Shown in pieces: positions 1 to 10,167 of a stretch of DNA of 64,000 bases. Numbering within the stretch: the first letter of the stretch is position 1; each line of letters starts with the position of its first letter. Both the position numbers and the translations under genes were made by a program. Below the pieces are notes generated by a model, which was not told the DNA's origin, searched no databases, and was given only the letters and a program-made list of their open reading frames with translations. Source of the DNA: Isoetes taiwanensis (taxonomy: Eukaryota; Streptophyta; Lycopodiopsida; Isoetales; Isoetaceae); assembly GCA_021234155.1 (NCBI GenBank), contig JAJEKV010000004.1, positions 14,412,716-14,476,715 of the forward strand. The letters run 5' to 3'.

Positions 1-17
1 TTGGTTAATTGAAGACA

Positions 18-1503
18 ATGGATTGGGGGAACGTAACTGTAGAGGAGCTAGTAGATGCATTGAAGGAGGTCGACTGGACCAGTCCACCACGGCCTCTAGC
101 AGAATTTTTTGGCAAATTTAACATTCCAAAGACAAGGGCAAAATGGGAGAGCCGTTCTAAATGCAATCTCTACTAGTAAGTAAAAGGGCCCCATTGTAGT
201 ATCTCGATTGTACATTTTTTAAGCTTTGTATATTAAGCATAATTTGTCAAATTTAAGCAGATTGATCATAACAGCATCTTATTGTCTTTATTCTATATAG
301 AGGTTGCTTTCCTGCAACCCTAGGATCCTGTATTTCTAATAAGGACTAGCGCAAATTGTTCAGAAATATTATGTTTACATTTTTAGGGATATAACTTTTT
401 GAAGTGGTGCAAGGCTTTCAGTTGCTGCCTTCTTTCTATTCCTCTTATTCTTGGGTTTTCTTTCCATTATGCAGCTACCGAACAAATTACTTCATCTTGC
501 TGTCTCTAACTTTAGGTGAGCTCTCCACTATCGTCATTCTGTCGGCAGTAGAAATATTGGAACTTGCTAAAATTGTGGCTCTAAGTTAAATAAATTATGC
601 TGGTTGTAATGTGTGAAAATGCAGCAAACTGGTAAACATATCCAATTACTTCATGTGGTTGTTTGAAGGGTATAATTTTTCAATTTCGAGGATTTCTGTT
701 GAGACTTGTCTACAGTTTAACTAGTTAGAAAGGCAACTTTGTAAGCATCAGAAGGGTGCTTTTGCAGGACTTGGATTTATACGTAACCCACTTGCGCTGC
801 TTGCTGTCTTATTTGCAGCCTTCAGTATAGCCTGTTTCAATGACAGGTAACTTGCTAATAGCTGCAGCTCCAGCTCCAGCTCCTGATCCAAAAAACAAAT
901 AATTAGATATTTAGTCATCTTTAATTAATGTCTGTTATGCAGCTTTGCCATCTCTATAAACGAGAAGCTCACCAAGGCTATAAGGCGTATATCACCACCA
1001 TTAGCTGCCAAGATGAGACCCCCTGTGGCGTAAGTGAAGCCACAAATCTTTTATTAAGTTCTCAACTGTAAGTGCTAATTGTAACTGTCGGCATTTTATC
1101 CAGGACAGGAGTACGAGGGCGTCCTCTTAAAGGAAAGGTCCATATCTGTGGGAAGGACAGGCGTATATTTGTCTTTTTACTTCTCTTAAGTGGGTGCATT
1201 TATCCTATCATTCTTTTCCTTGTGTTTAATTTGCAAGCTTATTATGATCATTTATTGTGCAGTAAGTCTATTGATCTGGTTTCTGACCTCGGCTTTCAAG
1301 ACTGTTTTTGGTGCCTTAGCTATTGGTGTTATATGTGAGTATCTTGCCTGTCCATTATTGGATTGTTAGTGTCAGTATATGACGACTTCTTACTTGCAGT
1401 TTCAATCCTCCATATAAGTTTTCGTACTCCAAATCTGAAGGCCAGACTTAATTCTTTTCGAGAGGAATTTCGGGCAGTTTGGCGGGGCTATAGTGATGCA
1501 TGA
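18..1503 (+). CDS. PRA1A: PRA1 family protein, A subgroup (prenylated Rab acceptor), 7 exons, 208 aa
   Basis: PRA1 proteins are small multi-pass membrane proteins of the ER, Golgi and endosomes that bind prenylated Rab GTPases in vesicle traffic. I joined seven exons: 18-175, 475-515, 768-846, 943-1029, 1104-1189, 1263-1334 and 1400-1503. All introns are GT-AG, the phases agree, and the total is 627 nt including TGA. The protein starts MDWGNVTVEELVDALKEVDW and carries the A-subgroup signature YYYRTNYF, then KMRPP, GRPLKGKVHICG and the C-terminal block RTPNLKARLNSFREEFRAVW, all as I remember them from Arabidopsis PRA1.A proteins of about the same length. Two hydrophobic pairs (exons 2-3 and 5-6) fit the usual four-helix hairpins. 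The start is the first ATG, 17 bases into the window, so the 5' UTR and promoter lie outside. The gene converges with the pseudouridine synthase gene. Confidence 0.95.
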
Positions 1504-2871
1504 ACAAATAGGAAAGTGGTTGTTGTTGCTGGCCTTCTTCTTTTCCATGCATATACACACCCTTGAAAGAGAAAAGCGATGGTTTACATGGTCTCATGAT
1601 CGATCTTCATGGAATCAATTGAGTCAATTCATAGGTGATCAACCACGACTTGGAGATCCATTAAATAGGGGAGATACTGAAAAAGCTTTGCTTCAAGTGA
1701 TTCAAATAAATCACATGTGCCAATTGGCATATTGCTGAATATGTGCATGCAGTTTTAGCTGTGCTTTCTTAGCACCAACATGTATTTAGGAACAGTTGCG
1801 TTTAGAATGGATGGGATCTTATTAGTGCAGATAGTGATCAATTTTAATAGGACAGGTTTGCAGCGTTTCATAATGCCTTAGCTGGAGAACAACTTTAAAT
1901 AAATATGAGCAGAAATTATAAAGCTTTTATAGGGTATTTGAATATAGACCTTGGCATATATATATGGGTAGTTAAAAATGTTCTCCCACGCGTATAATGA
2001 TGGTGAGCTTAACTGAGATGGATGATGTCCTTTTCAGTGTTGCAATTTATTCTTGTGTTAGATAACCTTTTCATGACTTGGGCTTGCAAAAATTTCAAAA
2101 CCTTATGGCCAAGCCTGTTCTAAGCAGTACAATTGATCTATCTGATTAGAGATTATTGGCACCCATCCAAACAATAACAATCCCTAGAAATGATCCTAGG
2201 GTGGTCTCCCCTGAATGAGAATACAGACCTAAGATTACTTGCTTTTCAATGAACAGCAGGCCCCAATGGCTTTTCTTGGCACGAAAGATGTAGCAGCATG
2301 AATCTGAGCAGGTGGAGAGAGAAGCAGGTCCAGATCTGGGCGTTGAGAAATGGCTTGCCTTGTTGGGAAAATCAAGCGTAGTATTAGTATCCGATCTGGC
2401 TTTTGAGATTTACAAATTTATACATAGCATGAATAAAGCTTGTGCATGACAGTTGAATATTGTGCCTGCTTTTAGTTGATTATGCCCACACCTAAGAACG
2501 TAGAAATACACTCGCCCACTGGAATTGAGAGAATTTAGTGTTGAAAATTTAGGCACAGCAAAGATTTTCATTCAGACTGTGTTGCCCAAACTTAAAACAG
2601 AATTTAAGGTTTTGGGCTTAGCTTTTCTTTGTTTCTTTGGCTTATCAATTTTATAAATGTATATTATGCTTTAGGAAACGTGTTACGTTGGAGAAAGTAG
2701 AATGGTAGACTTTGCGTTTAATTTTCAAGAACCAGCTTTCCCAACAAGGTAATGAATGGAATCTTTGTTCCCTTCGAGTTGAGCCATTGAACTCATGAGC
2801 AAATCGGACCTGCAATATGGCGCCAACGTTTTCCTTGAGGGCGTGGTGCTTCTCAAGCAAGACGCATCAAA
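1504..2871. other. Intergenic: 3' flanks of two converging genes
   Basis: AT-rich sequence between two convergent stop codons, presumably holding both 3' UTRs. Short ORFs here show no recognisable protein and no codon bias. I see no repeat or RNA gene. Confidence 0.6.
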
Positions 2872-5703
2872 TTAATCTAGAGTTCTGAGTGTTTGCCAAA
2901 CATGTTCAAAATTAGGAGGTGGTGGGCAAGTGAACTCGTGTTCTTTCTTTGTCCATGGATGAATAAACCTGGCAGATTTTGAAACAATATAAGTAATACA
3001 GAAATTGGTAACCAATATACACAGAGGCAAAGAGAAATACCCCAAAGTATATGCATGAAGACAAGGGTGTTGTATCCCACCAACCAATCTGCGTATTGTT
3101 GAATGAGATGTAGCTGATGCACATGGGAATAGACGTGATATGGCCAATCCTTCAGTCCCTCCATACACTTCATCACCTAATATAGGAAAGCCCAAGTAGC
3201 GGGCATGAACACGAATCTGCAAATGCGCATTCAGAGATGCAATTTTCAAAATTCCTATTCTTAGTCTAAATTTACCACAGATGTATCTGTTAACTAGAAG
3301 TAGGATCTTCAAATTGAACAGCAAACCTGATGAGTACGTCCAGTTTCCAATTTCCATTCAACTAATGCTGATCCACCTCGTGCAAGTACCTCAAGCACCC
3401 GATATCTGTTCACATTATATTATATTTTTCTTATAACTGTAAATAGTTATTGGGAGGATGAGGAGAATGTCAGCACTAAGATGCACCTGCTTGCAGCATA
3501 TCGAGCCCGTGAAAATGATGACCCAGCCCCTTCAACTGCCATACGTTTCCGATCATTTGGGTCCCGAACAATTGGCATCTCTACTCGACCTGCCATGCTG
3601 GTGGGAGAGCCACATGTAAGGCTTACATAGGTCCTTTTAGCAGTTCTTGATTTGAACTGTTCACTTAAAATCATATGTGAATATTCATCCTGGAACATAA
3701 AAAAATTAAAAAATTAGTTGCTTGCTGAATGGTTCAGGTTGGAACTTTCAACAAAGCTTTGTCTTAACCCTCCCAAGGGCATAACAATGTGAAACCCTTA
3801 AGTTCATGTCAAGCATATAGCAATTATAACGTGGTTTTGGCAGCTGGCCATATCTTGCCAGTGCATCTACTTGAGGTGTTTGGAGTTTCGGCGAAAGGGT
3901 TGCCAAGGACAAAAACATGAAAACGTGTTATGCTAGTTGTTGATGCCTCTATAATGCAGAAGAGATAAGTGTACCTTTGCAATGACAAGAAGACCACTTG
4001 TACCCTTGTCTAGCCTGTGTACAATTCCAGGCCTTATCACTGGAGCAGGACCAGAAAACTTTAGTGAGACATCTTCATCATCATTGTCATCAGAATTTTC
4101 ACAATCAGCTGATATGTTGTCCGGTATAGAACACTGAACAGTAGGAAGTGAACAATGGTGAAGGAGAGCATTCACAAGGGTACCATCCTCGTTCCCTGGA
4201 GCAGGGTGAACAACCTATTACAGGGATAGCAAAATTTGATCACTTCAGGTAAAAAATAATTGATGCTGAACTAACTATAATGTTAACTCTACCATAGCTG
4301 CAGGTTTGTTGATGACAATTAAATGATCATCCTCATAGACAATATCTAGATCAATGTCTTGAGGCTTTGCTTCCATTGGCACTGGACCACGCAAATAGCA
4401 TTCAACTACATCACCTCCTTTAACCACATAAGAAACCTGATGTTCACCAAGTACAATAACTGGTTAGAATTACAATGGCTAAATACCAATATGGTCATTT
4501 ATTAAAATTTCTTGCCTCAATTCCTTGCTTAGTTATTGTCCTACAACCAGATGTTTGTTATTACAATAGATTTTAAATGTCCACTGAGACCATAGGGCTG
4601 GGAAAACAAATCATTCAGCAACATAAGCTCGTTATACCAACATTTACACTTCCTACTTCCAGTCAGTTATCTACCCTTTTTTCTTTCACGATAGATCTAT
4701 ATAGCAGAGAAACACAAATGTAGAAAGAATTACTTATATGGTCGACCGTCCCCTCCTGGTCTGAAACTACATGCTGATGAAGCAATTTGCTATATGATAT
4801 GCAATAGCTATGCTTAACAAATATTCCTGCATCAATTGAAAGGCATATCCCTGTTTCTAACTCCTAGGCACCTGCTTTTTTTTTTTTCTAGTTTTATCTT
4901 ATTGGCTCAGGTTATGTGAAGTTATATATGACTGCAAGCAGAAATATTGAGTGCAAACTCTTTCTTCAATTCCAACTACGGATGGTCATTTCATTACATA
5001 AAATGAATGACATGTCGTTTAGACAGAACAAAATGATGAAACTTGTTAAAGAAAAGCAACTTCGGGTTGGTCAGGGCATGGCTTTTATACTTGGACCCGC
5101 ATTTAAACCCATTCACAAACCATTCACAGAAGAAAATCTAGAAAGAAGTAAAGATTTTAGTATGATTGATGTGTTTCATGAATAGTCAAGCTAAAATGAT
5201 ATCTCAGCTTCAGGCTGGAAATAATATCTTGTATCAATGGTCATAGGAAATTTTGTGGCCAATTCGTGAAGGAAATATTAAGATAACATTAGGAACGAGG
5301 AAAAGGAACAATTTATGTTATGAATTAATATAATCAGACAGAAAACGAGCAACCCCACCTTGGTAATGGGTTTTCCATTCACTTTGGCAAGTCCCTCCTT
5401 AATGCTGCTTTGCACACGGGCTCTGCTGGCTCTAGGAAGCTGCTCTGCGATCCAGGCATCGAGGCGGGTCTTGCCGCTTTGCTGGGGAACTGAGGCACTG
5501 AGAAACCCTTGTGGGCGGGCATCGGGCTGGCTGGAAGATGCAAAATCTTTGTCGAGCTCCAATTTCTGAGCAGATGCTGCAGCCACAGCTGCTCCGGCAA
5601 GAGACGCAAAGCAGCTTCTATGTTTATCATTGTGTCGAAGTTGTGCTGCCGCTGATCCCAGCTGAGAAATCATGCTCCTGGCTCTGGGATAATGTACATG
5701 CAT
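2872..5703 (-). CDS. RNA pseudouridine synthase 2, chloroplast-type (RluD family), 7 exons, 427 aa
   Basis: RluD-family enzymes convert uridine to pseudouridine in rRNA. This one matches plant RNA pseudouridine synthase 2, a plastid enzyme. Exons on the minus strand: 5703-5359, 4436-4293, 4214-3975, 3689-3487, 3405-3327, 3216-3041 and 2968-2872 (TAA). All introns are GT-AG, the phases agree, and the sum is 1284 nt. Residues 1 to about 70 are Ala/Ser/Arg-rich and acid-poor, like a transit peptide. An S4 RNA-binding segment ([20 protein letters not shown]) ends near residue 115. The catalytic block [14 protein letters not shown] places the nucleophilic Asp at about residue 232. Later family motifs are [19 protein letters not shown] and GDEVYGG, and the end is CPPPP. 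An acidic Asp-rich insert lies before the catalytic block, as in the plant orthologue. The start could also be the Met at 5673, ten codons downstream. Confidence 0.94.
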
Positions 5704-7254
5704 TAAAGGATATTACATTGATTTTCAGGGAAAGAGCTTGGATTCTTGACTGTTGCAATGCTGTGCTAATTTCGTTTTGGGTTTGGGGAGGGTATTGTGG
5801 CAATGGTGGGGACTATGATTTCGGTATCGTATTGTATAACAAATGGTATAATTTGCCATGTGAGAGGAGCTTGGATGGTTATTGCTATTTTGGGTTGTTG
5901 GCAATTCCTTTTTTCATGGATGTTTTTGCAAAGGCGGAAAGGTTAAGAAGAATAGAAAAAAAAATTGGCGCCCTTTTTTTAGGGCGTGGATAAGAAGGCA
6001 TGCTCCCTTCCTTTTTTGGCAAGGGCAGCGGAGGAGAGGCGCAGGGCATGTAGGCAGACAGGCCGGCCTGTGCAGAAAGTGGCACAGATTCCTCATGCAA
6101 TGAAGCTCCAGGTCCTCCGCTTGAGCTCGATGGGCCAGGGCTTCCGATGGAGTTGCAGGGCTTGCGATTAGCCTTACACAAGATTGCACACTTACTCTTT
6201 TGGGCACCATAGAGATGTTGGTGCTTTTCAGAGACTGAATTTGAAGAAGAGAGGATCATATCGGATTCAGATAGTGTTGACAAAGGAATGAAAGATAAAG
6301 CTTTTTATTTATTCGATGGCTTCCTTCTCACAAAGATATGAAGGATATAGGACTATTTTACTGATTTCTATTTTCAAGGAGCTCTAAGTTTAAAACGGCG
6401 AAATTCCAGAGCAAGCATCCGCTGTTGTCTTCAAACAATATCAGGTTTCCATTTGCAAGCTGCTCTATAAATCTTAAACCCCATTATTTAATGCCGGAGC
6501 CCCTGTCTTCAAGCATAAAATTTCCAGCGATGGCTTTAGGTCTTTCCACCGAATTGATTCTGCATCAGTTCTCTCAAGGATTCATTTTCCATTAAGCAAA
6601 GAAGCAGGCGGGATTCTGCTCTTTTTCATTCCCCTTTGTAGTTTGTTATCTGAGTTCAACTATACGAAAGGTGTTGAAGCTATGGTGGCTTTTAGTAGGA
6701 GCAGGCGCTATGGCAGAAGGCCCTGCCAGTTTATACTATGGCAGCACTGGCTGCACCATTGGGTTTTTTTTTATGTTGCTTCCTTTTTTTTTCCGCTGGA
6801 ACCATAGGTTCGTTCTACACCATTGACAGTGGCATGCAATTTTTCTCTCAAAATTCTAATGGCCATTGATCTGGCACAATACCTAGAATATTCGCCAGAT
6901 CAATGGTTGGGAATGAAACTTAAACGCGACGCCATAATAATATTCCGAGTACAACAAAATGTGTCTACAGAAAATGACATTGTTAGGGTAATCTGTTTGA
7001 GACAACTTCCCCTGCTTGCTCCGGTGGATGCTGCGATCGGTGCCGCTATAGCAAAATATGAAAAGGAAGGCTATATGTGCTGTTCTTAACAAGAGAAGAG
7101 AATAGAATATGATGGGAAGATTGCTGACTTTGGAGGACCATGGTCAATGTTCAAAAGGAAAGCTAGATCTGATAGAATTTCTAATGAAGATCGTGAGAAG
7201 GCCTACAATTTTTGAATATCTGAGACAATGGTGCCCTCTAATAAATGACATATT
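5704..7254. other. Intergenic: 5' flank of the pseudouridine synthase gene
   Basis: Presumed promoter and 5' UTR of the minus-strand gene, then AT-rich sequence. An open frame at 6823-7089 (+) encodes 88 residues of no recognisable family. It may belong to the transposon remains just downstream. I see no regulatory motif I would defend. Confidence 0.4.
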
Positions 7255-7840
7255 ATCATATTAAGAAGACATTTTAATGGCAAGAAGATAGCAAGACCAC
7301 AGAATTTGTATGCAATCCACTTCCTCGAAGAATCACATGTATGTTAGATGAGTTATGTTACAATTTTTGAATATGCATTAACTTTGTTAGACTTTTCAAT
7401 GCAAGTAATGTTCTATAACCATTTCAAATGGCAATTTTCAATTGAAGTTGGAATAAGATTATTTGAGGCTTTGAAGCCAAAGTTTATAAGACGACTTAAA
7501 CAGCGAGAGATATATTGCTGCATCTACCACATGCGAGTTGAATTTGTAAGGCAAGCAATCAATAAAGTAAGAAGAGATTCTAAATTTCATGGGCCTAGTT
7601 GTGGATGCAAATGTGCTGTTTGTGGCCCAAGACAAACACGTAAAGCACATAAGCAAACTTTTAAAAGTGTGAGTGATATGTGGAGGTCTATGATATGTTG
7701 AAAAGATGATATTACACCTTGACGCAAGTCAAAGTGTTTGCAAATGCATTGCGAGGACCTTGGGCTGAAAGCTTTCCTCAAGTGTCCAAAGGAGAAGAGT
7801 AAACTGAATAGGTTGGATTGGAAGAATTTTGAAAAGGTAT
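7255..7840 (+). pseudogene. Remnant of a Cys-rich transposon-associated gene
   Basis: The reading frame at 7348-7701 contains EALKPKFIRRLKQREIYCC, then CCIYHMRVEFVRQAINKVR and CGCKCAVCGPRQ. After a frame break the next phrase, CEDLGLKAFLKCPKEKSK, continues to about 7835. This order of motifs (LKP.FVRRLK, CCIYH, a CxCxxC cluster, then a second Cys pair before CP) resembles uncharacterised transposon-linked plant proteins that I recall from mosses and lycophytes. I cannot name the superfamily. Stop codons between the motif blocks show that the copy is dead. The weak upstream phrase HFNGKKIARPQN at about 7270 may belong to it. Confidence 0.45.
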
Positions 7841-8277
7841 TTTGGCATATCATTAAAGTCTTATTTCTTTCAATGGAGCTTGTTTTCTTGGTTGAATGAA
7901 TGAACTATGATAATGAGTGGTATCTTTTTTGCATTTCTTAGCAATTTTGCTCATAATTTTATCGATAAAAGTTATCTTGTGCATGCTGCAAATGAAAGAG
8001 AGTTATGTGAAGGATGCGAGCAAAGGGCGGAAAGCCATTTGTTAATACCAAGGATTATGAAGTTGGTTTAAAAATATGAATTTATGGAGCATGTAGATGT
8101 ATGGGTTCGCTTAAGGTTTTAGATTTTGAGATATGTGAGACTCGACCCTCTACCAAAATAAATTCATATGCTAATAAGAACGCTTTAACCAATGCTACTA
8201 ACAAACTAACATACTTATTTTTTCTATTGATCCAATGTTTTTTTTTATTTTTTCCATAATAGCCTATTCAAATGTTT

Positions 8278-8373
8278 TAGGGGTATGGTCTATGGTCTCA
8301 GGGATAGTGATTTATGCATCCATATCAAATCCCCCTGGAACCCCCTGTTATTGTCTTACATATTTGCATAAGG
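8278..8373 (-). repeat. Fragment of the SINE-like dispersed repeat (reverse orientation)
   Basis: About 95 bases read, on the opposite strand, like the first part of the repeat units at 38526, 61460 and 61900. The shared parts are the CCATATCAAATCCC block and the GGAACCCCCTGTTAT block, plus a match to the GGTCTATGG stretch. Only the head of the unit is present, without the A-box/B-box part. Confidence 0.7.
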
Positions 8374-8548
8374 TGTCTCTTTTGCGCAAACATCTCTTGC
8401 ACTGAGTCGAACAAAAGAAATGTTCACGGCGGCCTTGATTGCTGCGATAAATTTCTTGTATATATAAACACAACTTGATGTGTGGGACACATCGATTGCT
8501 CAACTCCATTTGGGTCGTTGAATCTCATAGGGGCAATCTTGGCCACAT

Positions 8549-8556
8549 GTTTAGAT
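8549..8556. repeat. Target-site duplication, left copy (GTTTAGAT)
   Basis: The eight bases GTTTAGAT directly precede the left terminus CAGGGTAG and recur exactly after the right terminus at 9646-9653. An 8-bp duplication is diagnostic of hAT-superfamily insertion. Confidence 0.9.
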
Positions 8557-9645
8557 CAGGGTAGCCCTTAAGCTCGAAATATCGCCAAAAGGCTATTTTT
8601 TTGGACATTTGCATTTTTTTTCACTACTGTTGAGTAGGATCAATTAGGAGTGGTGTTAATAAAATATCGCCACCTTGTCTACGAAATTTTCTCCTTCCAC
8701 TCATAAGTTAGCCTACATCACTAAATATTGGATTCTTGGATTCGCCCCCATGTGAATTTTATTCTTGGTAATTATTCTAAAATCGCCCCTTAACCCCAAA
8801 AATCATGTAAAATTAATACAAATTCTATTCTTGGTGAGTTTTTTGAATTGTCGTTTACCTCCAGGAAAAAAAAAAAGAGGGGAAGGGGGAAAACCATGCA
8901 TGTTACGTGGATTTCATGATCCGGCTCCAACATCCAGATATGCAATCTTGGAGTATTTTTGCTTTTGGTTTGTTGTTTATCCAATCTTAAAAAGATGACT
9001 GAAATCAAATCAGTTTGTGCTTGCCCACCATAATATGCAATTATGCCTGGGCTAAGTTTGTGTACTTGTTGTTGTTTAGCGTTTAGTGTGGAGCTATTGA
9101 GATTTACAATCAGATAAGGATATGAGGTATGTTGTAGAGTAGTTATAGTTGGTTTGCTTACTCATTTTATCAGAATACTTACCCTCTTGATTTGGTTATG
9201 AGGCAATTGATTTTGTTACATTTTAGAGCAACCGTACCTTATCTTAGCTATTAAGTTTTTCTATTTTTTGTTATCATGATTATTTCTATGTACGTGCAAC
9301 CAATCTAGGTAATACATGGTGTATATGATTGTCTTGTCTTCTGTATTTTAATCATCAACTGCTCAGTTCAATTGTTGCACAGACATCCTTATGACATGAT
9401 CAAACTCTTCAAATTGGTGACGAATGATGTTAAATATCGTGGTAGAAATCTAGGGTTTAGGCACCTAAATATCTTGAGAAAAAAGTATATATTCCATCGT
9501 TTGATGGATGAAAGATTCGCCAAGGTTGCTACAACTCAAATTGAAGCCCGAAACAAAATCGCCAACATAACTAATCGAAAAAAGCTAAGATTCGCCTCAT
9601 ATTCTAAATTACACCTATGAAAATTTGGGCTTAAGGGCTACCCTG
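8557..9645. mobile_element. Non-autonomous hAT transposon (1,089 bp)
   Basis: The terminal inverted repeats are CAGGGTAGCCCTTAAGC at both ends, a 17-base perfect match. They are flanked by the perfect 8-bp duplication GTTTAGAT. CAGGG termini and 8-bp duplications are hallmarks of hAT elements. The interior has no open frame longer than about 80 codons and no transposase motif, so the element would depend on a transposase made elsewhere. Scattered TTCGCC/GGCGAA words near both ends look like subterminal transposase-binding repeats. The subterminal phrase CGCCAAAAGGCTATTTT is nearly repeated just inside the left end of the 10.6-kb element at 20419, which ties the two to one family. Confidence 0.92.
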
Positions 9646-9653
9646 GTTTAGAT
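9646..9653. repeat. Target-site duplication, right copy (GTTTAGAT)
   Basis: Exact copy of 8549-8556, immediately after the right terminus CTACCCTG. Confidence 0.9.
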
Positions 9654-10167
9654 GTATGAGCATGCATGAGGTCATGCACCCCATGGGGAAGACGAAATCA
9701 TAGCCCTGGTTTTTTTTTTTGTTTTTTTTTGTTTTTATTATTATATGACATGTTTTATAGAATGTTGTGAATTGGGCATTATTACCATGGGTTCATAATT
9801 TGGAACTTCGTGTTGGTTGTTGGCATATGAGTTAAACATTGCAACATTGCAATATTTGAAAAAATACAAGTATTGGGGTCGGGTACAGCAGATTTAGGGT
9901 TACTGTGATATACAAATGGTGCAGCCGTGTGATGGGTGTCGTTGGAGATGGTTGTACCTCAATCCGTCACATGCGTTAGCTGGAAATTGAGATGGTATGT
10001 CTTTATCTTGAAATTTACAGGTACATGATTGATGATGGCTTAAGGGCACGGCTGAGCAGCACGAACCTTGCTAAGGGCTAAGCCAAGACTAAATAGAGGT
10101 GAGCAGATTCACAATGCATGTGTTTGTGCCGAAATTATGCTGCCTGGGGGTTATCCTGTCTTCTAGC

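Noticed and set aside
5278-6283. Several plus- and minus-strand ORFs around the 5' end of the pseudouridine synthase gene
   Set aside because: They are antisense or frame shadows of exon 1 and its GC-rich upstream region.
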